Assembly (NCBI RefSeq): GCF_031585635.1
Contig: NZ_CP134195.1
Location: 1,054,001-1,118,000 of the forward strand
Direction of reading: 5' to 3'
Length of the DNA: 64,000 nucleotides
Origin: Paraburkholderia sp. FT54
GTDB lineage: Bacteria > Pseudomonadota > Gammaproteobacteria > Burkholderiales > Burkholderiaceae
Position 1 is the first letter of the stretch, and each line of letters begins with the position of its first letter. The notes beneath the pieces are model-generated. The model searched no databases. It had not been told where the DNA came from and was given only the letters and a program-made list of their open reading frames with translations. The position numbers and the translations under genes were made by a program. This document shows, in pieces, positions 25,336-34,499 of the stretch.

Positions 25336-27492
25336 GTGCTCTCCGTCGCCGAATCTCCGCCGTCCTCGTCCTCGCCTTCGTCCTTGTCGTCATCCGACAG
25401 CGCCGGCTGGCTGGCGAAACTCAATGACGCGCAGCGCGAAGCCGTCGATTACGGCGCCCACACGCCCGCCGCGCCGCCCGGCGCTTTGCTGGTGATCGCG
25501 GGCGCCGGTTCCGGCAAGACCAACACGCTCGCACACCGCGTCGCCAATCTGGTGGTGAACGGCGCCGATCCGCGCCGCATCCTGCTGCTGACCTTTTCGC
25601 GCCGCGCGGCGCTCGAAATGACCCGCCGCGTCACGCGCATCGCTGGCGCGGCGCTTGGCTCGCGAGCCGCGCTCGCGCAAGGGCTGACGTGGTCGGGCAC
25701 TTTCCATAGCGTCGGCGCGCGGCTGTTGCGCGAGTACGCCGATCTGATCGGCCTCGCGCCGGCCTTCACGATCAACGACCGGGAGGATTCCGCCGACCTG
25801 ATGAATCTGGTGCGCCACGAACTCGGCTTGTCGGCGAAAGAGCGGCGCTTCCCGGCCAAGAGCACGTGTTTCGCCATTTACTCGCGCGTCGTGAACACCG
25901 GCGCGTCGCTTGGCCAGGTGCTCGACAAGGCGTTCCCCTGGTGCCGTGAATGGGAGGCCGATCTGCGCATGCTGTTCGCGTCTTACGTCGAAGCCAAACA
26001 GAAACAGAGCGTGCTCGACTACGACGACCTGTTGCTTTACTGGTCGCACATGGCCGCTGAACCGGCCATCGCCGCCGACCTGTCGGCGCGCTTCGACCAT
26101 GTGCTGGTCGACGAGTACCAGGATACCAACCGTCTGCAGGCGTCGATCCTGCTCGCATTGAAGCCGGACGGCCGCGGCCTGACCGTGGTCGGCGACGACG
26201 CCCAGTCCATCTATTCGTTTCGCGGCGCGACCGTGCGCAACATTCTCGATTTTCCCGCGCACTTCGATCCACCGGCCAAACAGGTCACGCTCGAGCGCAA
26301 CTACCGGTCGACCGAGCCGATTCTGGCGGCGTCGAACGCAGTGATCGAACTGGCCAGCGAGCGCTACACGAAGAATCTGTGGACCGACAAGGCGTCGGCG
26401 CAGCGCCCGCGCCTCGTCACCGTTGCCGACGAGGCCGACCAGGCGCGCTATATCGTCGAACAGGTGCTCGAGGCGCGCGAGCAGGGCATGAAGCTCAAGT
26501 CGCAGGCGGTGCTGTTTCGTGCCGCGCATCACAGCGCCGCGCTGGAGATCGAACTGACCCGGCGCAACATTCCGTTCGTGAAGTTCGGCGGGTTGAAGTT
26601 TCTCGACTCGGTGCACGTGAAAGACGTGCTCGCGGTGCTGCGCTGGGCGGAAAATCCGCGCGACCGCGTGGCCGGCTTTCGCGTCGTGCAGTTGCTGCCG
26701 GGCGTGGGGCCGGCCACCGCCGCGAAGGTGCTCGACGAGATCGTCGCGCGCGCGGGCAGCGGCAATCCCGCCGACACCGCCGGCAGCGCGTTGGCCGCCT
26801 TCGCCGCGCCGGCGCGCGCGCAGGAAGACTGGCATCCGTTCGTCAAGCTCATGTCGAGCGTGTACGGGCGTGAGACACCGTGGCCCGCCGAGTTCGAAAT
26901 GGTGCGGCGCTGGTACGAGCCGCATCTCGAGCGCAATCACGAAGACGCGGCGATCCGTCACGCGGACGTGTTGCAGATGGAGAGCATCGCGGGCACATAT
27001 CCATCGCGTGAACGCTTTCTGACCGAACTGACGCTCGATCCGCCCGACGCCACCAGCGACGAATCGGGCGTGCCGCTGATCGACGTGGACTACCTGATCC
27101 TCTCCACGATCCATTCGGCGAAGGGGCAGGAGTGGCGCAATGTGTTCGTGCTGAATGGCGTGGACGGCTGCATTCCGTCCGATCTCGGCACAGGCAGCGA
27201 AGAGGAAATCGACGAGGAGCGGCGCCTCCTCTATGTGGCGATGACGCGCGCGAAGGAGGATCTGCATATCGTCGTGCCGCAGCGCTTTTACGTGCACAAC
27301 CAGACGCATATGGGCGATCGACACGTATGGGCGTCGCGCACGCGCTTCATTCCCGCGCATCTGATGCCGTTGTTCGACGCCTATGCATGGCCGCGCGTGC
27401 CGGTTCCTGGCGCGCCCACGGCGGCGGGGCTGGCCGCGGCGGCGCAGGCGAAGATCGAGATCGGGGCGAAACTCAGGAAGATGTGGGATTGA
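25336..27492 (+). CDS. UvrD/Rep-family ATP-dependent DNA helicase
   Basis: This 718-residue superfamily 1A helicase has motif I AGAGSGKTNTL near residue 55, motif II VDEYQDTN near 260, motif III GDDAQSIYSFRGA near 288, motif IV LERNYRST and motif V STIHSAKGQEW near 592. RRLLYVAMTRA follows near 630. Such proteins unwind DNA during repair or restart. I chose the GTG at 25336, because upstream starts would place the LexA box inside the gene; there is no strong ribosome site. The first 40 residues are Ser/Pro-rich. The SOS box suggests DNA-damage induction. Which UvrD/Rep subgroup it belongs to is unclear. Confidence 0.92.
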   Translation: MLSVAESPPSSSSPSSLSSSDSAGWLAKLNDAQREAVDYGAHTPAAPPGALLVIAGAGSGKTNTLAHRVANLVVNGADPRRILLLTFSRRAALEMTRRVTRIAGAALGSRAALAQGLTWSGTFHSVGARLLREYADLIGLAPAFTINDREDSADLMNLVRHELGLSAKERRFPAKSTCFAIYSRVVNTGASLGQVLDKAFPWCREWEADLRMLFASYVEAKQKQSVLDYDDLLLYWSHMAAEPAIAADLSARFDHVLVDEYQDTNRLQASILLALKPDGRGLTVVGDDAQSIYSFRGATVRNILDFPAHFDPPAKQVTLERNYRSTEPILAASNAVIELASERYTKNLWTDKASAQRPRLVTVADEADQARYIVEQVLEAREQGMKLKSQAVLFRAAHHSAALEIELTRRNIPFVKFGGLKFLDSVHVKDVLAVLRWAENPRDRVAGFRVVQLLPGVGPATAAKVLDEIVARAGSGNPADTAGSALAAFAAPARAQEDWHPFVKLMSSVYGRETPWPAEFEMVRRWYEPHLERNHEDAAIRHADVLQMESIAGTYPSRERFLTELTLDPPDATSDESGVPLIDVDYLILSTIHSAKGQEWRNVFVLNGVDGCIPSDLGTGSEEEIDEERRLLYVAMTRAKEDLHIVVPQRFYVHNQTHMGDRHVWASRTRFIPAHLMPLFDAYAWPRVPVPGAPTAAGLAAAAQAKIEIGAKLRKMWD

Positions 27493-27557
27493 GAGCGCGG
27501 GCGGGCGGCGCGCTTGTGCGCGTGGCGCGCCCGCCTACGTCGGCGCGACTAGCGCGA

Positions 27558-28319
27558 CTAGCGTGGCTGCTGTTGCTGTGGCGCCGGACGCGGCGGCACG
27601 AAGAAATTGCGCAGCCAGGCCGCCATGCGCGAAAACACGTCGTATGGCTCTTCCACGAAAATTTCCGGCTTGAGCAGGCGCAGGAACTCCATGATCTGCT
27701 GAGCTTCCTGCTTCTGGAACGAGCCGTGCGAAATGCCCAGCCGCAGCAGCCCGCGCAGTTCGCCGAGCTTTTCGCGCGCGGTGCTGCCCACGCTCGTTTC
27801 GCACGCCACCTTGGCCTCGTAGACGCGCTGGCGCAGCGATTCCACCAGCCGCCACGCCGGCGTCTGCATGACTTCCTCGAGCGCCTGAATGTCCTGCGCC
27901 GCGCTCTTGATCTGCGCCGCGAGCGGGTCGATCAACACGGCGTCGCCTTCCGCTTCCTTGACGATCGCCGCCGCCCAGTCGCGGCATTGCTTGGCGAGTT
28001 CTTCCGGCGTCCATTCCGAGCGGGCCGCAAAGCCGAAGCCGAACTCGCCTGCCTGCCGCATCAGAATCGCCACGACATCCGGAAACTCTTTGTCGAGCGT
28101 GCGTTTGGCCCATGCGTACTGGCCGCCCTGCAACATCCGCTGAACCGCGTGCTCGGTCAGCGGCACCATATTGTCGAGCAGCTTGGCGCGCAAAAAATCC
28201 TCAAACGACGGCGTCGCGAACTGCGGATCGAGCTTTAGCGATACCCGCAGAAAAGCGTCGAAATCCTTGCGCAACGTCGCCATGGTCTCGTCTTTGAGCG
28301 TGAGGGTGATTTGACCCAT
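27558..28319 (-). CDS. Conserved-looking cytoplasmic protein of unknown function
   Basis: This 253-residue protein has no signal peptide or membrane segment. It starts MGQITLTLKDETMATLRKDF, is mainly helical and acidic, and ends in a Pro/Gln tail (PPRPAPQQQQPR). Likely helices cover most of residues 15-220, including WRLVESLRQRVYEAKVACETSV near residue 160. Codon use looks like that of its neighbours. I do not recognise a family. It stands alone between the helicase and azlD. Confidence 0.7.
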   Translation of the reverse strand: MGQITLTLKDETMATLRKDFDAFLRVSLKLDPQFATPSFEDFLRAKLLDNMVPLTEHAVQRMLQGGQYAWAKRTLDKEFPDVVAILMRQAGEFGFGFAARSEWTPEELAKQCRDWAAAIVKEAEGDAVLIDPLAAQIKSAAQDIQALEEVMQTPAWRLVESLRQRVYEAKVACETSVGSTAREKLGELRGLLRLGISHGSFQKQEAQQIMEFLRLLKPEIFVEEPYDVFSRMAAWLRNFFVPPRPAPQQQQPR

Positions 28320-28603
28320 GTGTTATCCCGTTTGGTCCTGCCGCGCGGCCTCGCCACGCCGCCCGGCCGCGCGGGCCTCGGGAGATGCGGCGCTCGATGC
28401 CGGCGCGCTTGATTCCTGCCTGTTGCCGCGTGATCAGCGGGACGTATCCCGACGAGCGGACCTCGACTGCATAACGGCGGATTGACGGGAAACTTAAGGG
28501 ACTACGGGGCGGGGGCGCCCGTTTTAGAGAGAAGCGTCGCCGTGCCTGCGCGCGGCTGGCGCGAGCCGGACGACGCCGATGCCGCCTTGAAAGCGGCGTG
28601 CGC

Positions 28604-28927
28604 CTATTTGAGCACGACGCATTGCCAGACAAAAAACACCGTCAGGCCGACGGCGATGGTCAGGAGCGGCCGCCGCGTCAACGCGCTGACAAGCACCGCG
28701 GCCAGCGCGCCGACCAGTTGCGGATTGCGCCAGGTCAGTTCGGCGCCGCTGCCGTGCGGTGAAACCGCCATCGGCACGATGATCGCCGTCAGCACGGTAA
28801 CCGGCACGAAACCTAGAGCGGTGCGCACGAGCGGCGGAAACACCAGCCGGTCGCCGAGCACGAAGACAGCGGCGCGGATCACCCACGTGATGGCCGCCAT
28901 GCCGAGAATCAGGACGACGTAGTTCAT
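28604..28927 (-). CDS. azlD: Branched-chain amino acid export subunit AzlD
   Basis: This 107-residue protein has four membrane segments, typical of AzlD. The first begins MNYVVLILGMAAITWVIRAA. AzlD and AzlC together form the exporter of branched-chain amino acids and analogues. Its ATG overlaps the azlC stop in an ATGA unit, so translation is coupled. Size and pairing make the call safe. Confidence 0.92.
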   Translation of the reverse strand: MNYVVLILGMAAITWVIRAAVFVLGDRLVFPPLVRTALGFVPVTVLTAIIVPMAVSPHGSGAELTWRNPQLVGALAAVLVSALTRRPLLTIAVGLTVFFVWQCVVLK

Positions 28928-29685
28928 CGCGATGCCCCTGCGGTTTTGCCCGAGCCGCGCAGGTTGGGCCGCGACGTCGACAGCAGGACGCCGATCGCCA
29001 CGCCCGCGAAGACCGCGCCGAGCAAGCCAAGCTTGTATGGCCACGCCTGCCAGAAAAAGGCCAGCGTGCCGGCGGTGACGGCGGCCGCGATATAGCGCAA
29101 CGCGACGAGTTGCGGCACGACGATCGCGATGAAGGTGGCGACCATGGCGAAATCGAGGCCGAGCGATTGCAGGCCCGGAAAGGCCGCGCCGAACAGCAGG
29201 CCGGCGACGGTCCAGAGCTGCCAGTTCAGGTACATGGCGAGGCCGGCGCCGAAGAAGTAATGCGGGCCTACCGTGCCGGGTTCCCGATGCCGGTAATGCT
29301 CCCACGCGACGGCGAAGACTTCGTCCGTGAGCAGCGCGCCGAGCGCCCAGCGCCAGCGTGCCGGCAGATGCGCGACGTGCGGCGCGAGGGTGGCGCTGTA
29401 CAGCACGTGACGCAAATTGACGACGAGCGTGGTCGCCCAGATCACGGCGAAACTCGCGTGTCCGGCGATCAGCCCGAGGGCGATGAACTGCGCGGAGCCG
29501 GCGAACACGACGAGCGACATCAACTGGCCGTGCCATAGGTGCAGCGGCCCGGATGCGACGAGTGTGCCGAATATGACGCCGAAAGGCGCCGCGCCTACCA
29601 TCATCGGAATGATGTCGCGCGCGCCGGCGGTGAACTCTTTGAAATGGCCTGGGCTCGTGGGCTGGCCTGCAGTGGAATGGGTCAA
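28924..29685 (-). CDS. azlC: Branched-chain amino acid permease AzlC
   Basis: This 253-residue protein has the AzlC start GARDIIPMMVGAAPFGVIFGT and LRHVLYSATLAPH near residue 90. About six to eight membrane helices follow. It exports branched-chain amino acids with AzlD, which overlaps it by four bases. An AraC regulator lies 130 bases upstream on the same strand and may control the pair, as seen for related loci. Confidence 0.94.
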   Translation of the reverse strand: MTHSTAGQPTSPGHFKEFTAGARDIIPMMVGAAPFGVIFGTLVASGPLHLWHGQLMSLVVFAGSAQFIALGLIAGHASFAVIWATTLVVNLRHVLYSATLAPHVAHLPARWRWALGALLTDEVFAVAWEHYRHREPGTVGPHYFFGAGLAMYLNWQLWTVAGLLFGAAFPGLQSLGLDFAMVATFIAIVVPQLVALRYIAAAVTAGTLAFFWQAWPYKLGLLGAVFAGVAIGVLLSTSRPNLRGSGKTAGASR

Positions 29686-29816
29686 TCTAGCCTCCTTGAT
29701 TGGGGAAGCATAGCGGGGGCGGCTGGGCGGGGCTTGTACGTTCTTGCGGAGGAGGTGAACTGATGCGGCGGCGTGCGCCTAGGTCGTGATGGCGTGCGCG
29801 CCAGGCCGTGGTCGCC

Positions 29817-30647
29817 TCACACGCCCTGCCAGCGTCCGGGCGGCACACCGAACATGCGCCGGAAGTGTCGCGTGAAATGGCTCTGGTCGGTGAAGCCGCT
29901 GGCGGCGGCGACATTCGTGACGGAAACGCCGGCGCGCAGCGGCGCGAGCGCCCGCTGCAAGCGCACCTGGTTGCGCCATGCGTGGGGCGGCAGGCCGGTC
30001 GTTTGGGTGAAAAGACGCGCCGCGTGGAACGGCGAGAGTCCCGCCGCCTGGGCCACTTCAGCAAGAGTGACGGGTTCGATAAGGTCGCCTGTCAGACGTT
30101 CCTGCATGAGCGCGACGCGAGCGTCGTCGGTGGCGAGGCGCGAAGGTGCTGGCTGTGTCTGCGAATGGCGCACCAGCAGCGTGGACAAGGCGTCGAGCAT
30201 GGCGGCCTCGGCGGCGAGCGCGTCGTCGCCCGCTTCGAGCAGACGATGCGCGCGCGCCAGACGCACGGCCAGATCCGGGTCGCGGATCACGCCGGGTGCG
30301 AACCACGGCAAAGCCCGCGGCTTGCCGCTGACCTCATTGGCAAGGTCGTGGATGAAATCCACCGGCGCATAGATCACGCGATACCGCCAGCCCGCCTCGA
30401 CCGCCTTCGAGCCGGTATGCAGCTCGCCCGGATTGATGATCGGCACGCTGCCGGCTTCGGCGATGTAGTCGGAACCGAGATAGCGATACCCCTCGGCACC
30501 CGCCACGATCACCGGAATCGTGTACGCGTCGTGCCAATGCGGCGTGAACTCGTGATCGTGATATTCGGCGGTGAGCAGATCCGCGCCGGGCAGAAGCGGC
30601 GTGCGCCAGTAGCGGGCGGAATCCTGGAAACGAGGGGCGGCGGTCAT
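29817..30647 (-). CDS. AraC-family transcriptional regulator
   Basis: This 276-residue protein has an N-terminal cupin-like sensor (HDHEFTPHWHDAYTIPVIV near residue 30) and a C-terminal AraC domain at about residues 175-275. The second helix-turn-helix contains VAAASGFTDQSHFTRHFRRMFG. Neighbouring azlCD, transcribed in the same direction, are the likely targets. Such regulators often respond to amino acids, but the ligand cannot be inferred here. Confidence 0.92.
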   Translation of the reverse strand: MTAAPRFQDSARYWRTPLLPGADLLTAEYHDHEFTPHWHDAYTIPVIVAGAEGYRYLGSDYIAEAGSVPIINPGELHTGSKAVEAGWRYRVIYAPVDFIHDLANEVSGKPRALPWFAPGVIRDPDLAVRLARAHRLLEAGDDALAAEAAMLDALSTLLVRHSQTQPAPSRLATDDARVALMQERLTGDLIEPVTLAEVAQAAGLSPFHAARLFTQTTGLPPHAWRNQVRLQRALAPLRAGVSVTNVAAASGFTDQSHFTRHFRRMFGVPPGRWQGV

Positions 30648-30747
30648 GGTGAAGGTCCGGCTGGACCGGTCAGTGTAGCGCGTCGCGACCGGTGTCGCTT
30701 CATCGGATGATGCGTTCGCCGTGTGCGTTTCGCCGTGGGCGGGGTGC

Positions 30748-31224
30748 TTACTTGAGTGGAATCGTGGTGCCCGGCGGCATCGGCACGGCGCTCACGCTGT
30801 TTTTCGCGCTGCCGCTGACCACCCGGTCGCTGTAGGTGAGATACACCAGCGAGTTGCGCTTCGCGTCGACCACCCGCACCACATGCAGCGACTTGAAGAT
30901 GAGTGACATGCTCACCGAGAACACGTCGGCCTGTTGCTTCACCGGACCAGTGAAATGAATCGCGCCGACTTGACGACAGGCGATCGACGCCTCGGTGGGA
31001 TCTTCCGCGATGCCGAGCGTACCTTTGACGCCGCCGGTACGTGCCCGCGACACGTAGCAGGTCACGCCCTGAACCACTGGATCGTCATAGGCCTCGACGA
31101 CCACACGGTCGGAGCCTGTGACGTGGAAATTGGTATTGACGCTGCCAACTTCTTCGCTGTGTGCCAAAGGCAGCAGGAGGGCGGTGGCCGCCGCAAGCGC
31201 GATGCGCAACAAAATGGGTTTCAT
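30748..31224 (-). CDS. creA: CreA family periplasmic protein
   Basis: This 158-residue protein has a signal peptide ending near AHS at residue 22. The CreA core follows: GSVNTNFHVTGSDRVVVEAYDDP near residue 26, then GVTCYVSRARTGGVKG with the conserved cysteine, then a second cysteine in IACRQVG. The disulfide-forming pair is typical. Function of CreA is not known. I chose the ATG at 31224, because the frame upstream to 31344 is not family-like. Confidence 0.9.
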   Translation of the reverse strand: MKPILLRIALAAATALLLPLAHSEEVGSVNTNFHVTGSDRVVVEAYDDPVVQGVTCYVSRARTGGVKGTLGIAEDPTEASIACRQVGAIHFTGPVKQQADVFSVSMSLIFKSLHVVRVVDAKRNSLVYLTYSDRVVSGSAKNSVSAVPMPPGTTIPLK

Positions 31225-31413
31225 GGGATGGGTTTGCCGGAAGTTGAGCGCCTGGGTTGGGCGCAGGAGACGCGCCGGGGAACCGCCATCGTATAACGGC
31301 CAGCATGTCAAAGGGCTCATACGGATGCCACGCTTGAGCCGCATCGGCTCCGTGCGGGCTAGCGGCGCGAACCTCGCCGCGGATGTTGTGACGTCGGGAG
31401 ACGCGCGGCGCGC

Positions 31414-31447
31414 AAAAAGAAAAAGGCCCGCACGGATGCGGGCCTTT
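31414..31447 (-). terminator. Terminator of the downstream tRNA-Asn
   Basis: An 11-base stem (AAAGGCCCGCA / TGCGGGCCTTT) is followed on the minus strand by a T-rich run. It sits ten bases beyond the tRNA 3' end. Confidence 0.85.
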
Positions 31448-31456
31448 CAGATTTTT

Positions 31457-31532
31457 TGGCTCCTCGACCTGGGCTCGAACCAGGGACCTACGGATTAACA
31501 GTCCGGCGCTCTACCGACTGAGCTATCGAGGA
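31457..31532 (-). tRNA. tRNA-Asn (GTT)
   Basis: The gene is 76 bases with encoded CCA. The acceptor stem TCCTCGA pairs with TCGAGGA. The anticodon loop CTGTTAA gives GTT, for asparagine. TTCGAGCC forms the T loop. It is identical to the copy at 31610. Confidence 0.98.
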
Positions 31533-31571
31533 ACAGCAGTACAACTTGATTGACTACAGCTTGATCTACAT

Positions 31572-31601
31572 AAAAAAGCCCGTCTTGGTTAACGGGCTTT
31601 T
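31572..31601 (-). terminator. Terminator between the two tRNA-Asn genes
   Basis: AGCCCGT and ACGGGCT arms are followed on the minus strand by six T. It lies downstream of the first tRNA and just upstream of the second, so each copy is probably transcribed separately. Confidence 0.8.
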
Positions 31602-31609
31602 GCAATTCT

Positions 31610-31685
31610 TGGCTCCTCGACCTGGGCTCGAACCAGGGACCTACGGATTAACAGTCCGGCGCTCTACCGACTGAGCTATCGAGGA
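31610..31685 (-). tRNA. tRNA-Asn (GTT), second identical copy
   Basis: The gene is 76 bases, the same sequence as at 31457, with anticodon GTT and encoded CCA. It is the promoter-proximal copy on the minus strand. Confidence 0.98.
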
Positions 31686-31801
31686 ACAGAACAACAACAG
31701 CAGAGAAACGAAATTGTAGGAGCAGCTTAAGCGCCTGTCAATACCCTGCGTTCATCTCGATTTCATTCGAATTTGGTTGCGCACGCGACAGGCAGCGAGG
31801 C

Positions 31802-32125
31802 TCAGCGTACGAGCAACTCGAGCTTTTCCTTCACGTCCTTGAACTCGTCGGCTTCCGGCAGCGGCGCCTTGGTCTTGGTGATGCTCGGCCAGTTCTTCGC
31901 GAGGTCGGCATTCAGCTCGATGAAGTTCTGTTGGTCGCCCGGCACGTCTTCTTCGGCATAAATGGCATTCACCGGGCATTCGGCGACGCACACGGCGCAG
32001 TCGATGCATTCATCGGGGTCGATCGCGAGGAAGTTGGGACCTTCGCGAAAGCAGTCCACCGGGCACACATCGACACAGTCGGTATAGCGGCACTTGATGC
32101 AGCTTTCGGTCACAACGTGAGTCAT
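31802..32125 (-). CDS. fdxA: 7Fe ferredoxin (Azotobacter FdI type)
   Basis: This 107-residue ferredoxin begins with C-x5-CxxxCxxxxC-type cysteines in [19 protein letters not shown] full CxxCxxCxxxCP cluster follows in [13 protein letters not shown] near residues 40-50. The pattern fits one 3Fe-4S and one 4Fe-4S cluster. The acidic C-terminal tail to residue 107 is typical of FdxA. It carries electrons at low potential in the cytoplasm. It is divergent from pncB by 291 bases. Confidence 0.95.
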   Translation of the reverse strand: MTHVVTESCIKCRYTDCVDVCPVDCFREGPNFLAIDPDECIDCAVCVAECPVNAIYAEEDVPGDQQNFIELNADLAKNWPSITKTKAPLPEADEFKDVKEKLELLVR

Positions 32126-32416
32126 TCAGGCAGCTCCTGCATGCGGTATCTGGGGAGGCGCAAACGCCAAAAGCGCTATTGTATCGTAACGTCAAGAGGC
32201 GCATGCAGCATCGCAGCACGCCGTTTATACGTTTTCGTGATTAGTTTATGGCGTGCCCCTGGGGCGCGCGGCGCGGGGTGTGGCGGCGCGCTGAATGCCG
32301 GCGCATTCGGGTAACATGCGTCAGGTCGGCACGCACGGGGTGTGCCGCACGCGCATGGGTGAGTCGGGCCTTTCGTGTCAGGCCTTCCGTTCCTCCGCAG
32401 TCCAGTTCGCACCATC

Positions 32417-33613
32417 ATGATTATTACTTCGCTGCTCGACACCGATCTGTACAAGTTCACGATGATGCAAGTGGTGTTGCATCACTTTCCCGCGGCGAAC
32501 GTGGAATATCGCTTCCGCTGCCGTACGCCGAATGTCGATCTCGTGCCGTATATCGGCGAGATTCGCGACGAAGTGCGCAAGCTCTGCCAACTGCGCTTCA
32601 CCGACGACGAACTCGACTACCTGCGGCGCATGCGCTTCATCAAGGGCGACTTCATCGAGTTTCTCGCGCTGTTCCATCTGAACGAGAAATACATTTCGAT
32701 CGAACCGTCGCCCAAGGGCAATGGCGAAATCGAGATCGAGATCAAGGGACCGTGGCTGCATACGATCCTGTTCGAGATTCCGATGCTCGCGATCGTCAAC
32801 GAAGTCTACTTCCGCAACACCCAGCAAAAGCCGGACTACAGCGAAGGGCGCGGCCGCCTCGTCGACAAGATCAAGCTGCTCGGCGCGCGTCCGGAATTCG
32901 CCGACTGCAAGATCGCCGACTACGGCACACGCCGGCGCTTCTCGAAGCAATGGCACGAGGAAGTGATTCTCAAGCTCAAGGAAGGCCTCGGCGAGCAGTT
33001 CGCCGGCACCAGCAACGTCTTCTACGCCATGAAGCACAGCCTCACGCCGCTCGGCACGATGGCGCATGAATACCTGCAGGCGTGCCAGGCGCTCGGGCCG
33101 CGCTTGCGCGATTCGCAGATCTTCGGCTTCGAAATGTGGGCCAAGGAATACCGCGGCGACCTGGGTATCGCGCTCTCCGACGTGTACGGCATGGAGGCGT
33201 TCCTGCGCGATTTCGACATGTACTTCTGCAAGCTGTTCGACGGCGCGCGCCACGATTCCGGTGATCCGTTCGACTGGGGCGAACGCCTGCTCAAGCACTA
33301 CGAAGCGAACCGGTGCGACCCGCGTACCAAGATCCTGGTCTTCTCTGATGCGCTCGACATTCCCAAAGTGCTGCAACTCTACGAGCGCTTCCGTGGCCGC
33401 TGCAAGCTGGCGTTCGGCGTGGGCACGAACCTGACCAACGACCTCGGCTACAACCCGCTGCAGATCGTCATCAAGATGGTTCGCTGCAACGGTCAACCGG
33501 TGGCGAAGCTGTCGGACTCGCCGGGCAAGAACATGTGCGAAGACAAGGCTTACCTCGCTTATCTGCGCCAGGTGTTCGGCATCGCGCAGCCCGAGGAAGA
33601 GGCGGCGAAGTAA
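32417..33613 (+). CDS. pncB: Nicotinate phosphoribosyltransferase
   Basis: This 398-residue enzyme converts nicotinate and PRPP into nicotinate mononucleotide in NAD salvage. It has the starting segment [17 protein letters not shown] and the mid-region [19 protein letters not shown] with [12 protein letters not shown] near residue 280, which binds phosphoribosyl groups. [11 protein letters not shown] follows near 335. Length is as in E. coli. The ATG at 32417 starts the conserved sequence; the frame opens at 32375. No close upstream ribosome site is strong. Confidence 0.95.
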   Translation: MIITSLLDTDLYKFTMMQVVLHHFPAANVEYRFRCRTPNVDLVPYIGEIRDEVRKLCQLRFTDDELDYLRRMRFIKGDFIEFLALFHLNEKYISIEPSPKGNGEIEIEIKGPWLHTILFEIPMLAIVNEVYFRNTQQKPDYSEGRGRLVDKIKLLGARPEFADCKIADYGTRRRFSKQWHEEVILKLKEGLGEQFAGTSNVFYAMKHSLTPLGTMAHEYLQACQALGPRLRDSQIFGFEMWAKEYRGDLGIALSDVYGMEAFLRDFDMYFCKLFDGARHDSGDPFDWGERLLKHYEANRCDPRTKILVFSDALDIPKVLQLYERFRGRCKLAFGVGTNLTNDLGYNPLQIVIKMVRCNGQPVAKLSDSPGKNMCEDKAYLAYLRQVFGIAQPEEEAAK

Positions 33614-33715
33614 CGTGGCTCGTAGCCGGATATAGCGTAAGCCGCTTGCGCCCCCGGGTGTGCGACAGGCGGCAATAGCCCGTTCGGCCAGGGTGTTTGC
33701 GCGCAGGGCGGCCGG

Positions 33716-33721
33716 TATAAT
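33716..33721 (+). promoter_or_regulatory. Candidate -10 box of lutC
   Basis: A perfect TATAAT lies 42 bases before the lutC ATG. The -35 region is poor. Confidence 0.4.
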
Positions 33722-33762
33722 CCTCGCCATATCGAACGGCTGTCGACACGAGGATTTCGCAC

Positions 33763-34425
33763 ATGGACACATCGCTTGCCCGCCGCAACATCCTGGCGCG
33801 CATCCGCGCGGCGCAAGGGCGTGAGCCGGAGCCGTCCGCCGCCGAGCGCGAGGCCGCCGCGGACTATCTCGCGCGCCATCCGGCGGGCCCGCGTCCGGAG
33901 ATGCCGGCCGACCTCGTCGCGCGCTTCATCGAGGAAGCACAGAAACTGGCCACCACGGTCGACTCGGTTCAGGCAATGAACGACGTGCCGGCTGCGGCGC
34001 ATCGCTACCTCACGCAACATGCGTTGCCGCTGCAAGCCATCGCCTGGCAAACGCTGCAAGATCTGCATTGGGCCGAAGCCGGCCTCGCCGTCGAATTTCG
34101 CAAGCCGCAAGACGGCGACGTGGTCGGTCTCACCGGCTGCTTCTGTGCGACCGCCGAGACGGGCACGCTCGTGTTGCTGTCGGGGCCGGAAACTTATGCG
34201 TCGGCTGGTCTGCTGCCTGAAACGCATATTGCCGTCGTGCCGGCTTCGCGCATCGTCTCGGGTCATGAAGAGGCGTTCGGCCTGATCCGCAAGGAACGCG
34301 GCGAACTTCCGCGTGCGGTCAATTTCGTCTCCGGGCCTTCGCGCACCGGTGATATCGAACAGACCATCGTGCTCGGCGCGCATGGGCCTTACCGGGTGCA
34401 TGTGATCGTCGTGCAGAGCGCCTGA
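33763..34425 (+). CDS. lutC: LUD domain lactate utilization protein C
   Basis: This 220-residue protein has the LUD domain (about residues 60-215), with LTGCFCATAETGTLVLLSGPETY near residue 125 and VPASRIVSGHEEAF near 165. LutC works with LutA and LutB to oxidise L-lactate via an iron-sulfur protein complex. Neither lutA nor lutB is next to it, so its partner may lie elsewhere or the protein may have another role. pncB lies upstream and a sodium/proton antiporter downstream. Confidence 0.88.
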   Translation: MDTSLARRNILARIRAAQGREPEPSAAEREAAADYLARHPAGPRPEMPADLVARFIEEAQKLATTVDSVQAMNDVPAAAHRYLTQHALPLQAIAWQTLQDLHWAEAGLAVEFRKPQDGDVVGLTGCFCATAETGTLVLLSGPETYASAGLLPETHIAVVPASRIVSGHEEAFGLIRKERGELPRAVNFVSGPSRTGDIEQTIVLGAHGPYRVHVIVVQSA

Positions 34426-34499
34426 GCGGCCAGCGCGGCTGTGTTTCAGGACGCATACTCTGGCGCGCGGCTGCAAGCAATAACAAGGACTTCAAACCT

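Noticed and set aside
31457..31685. tRNA-Asn pair as an integration site
   Set aside because: No integrase, direct repeat of the tRNA end, or foreign-looking island lies beside them.
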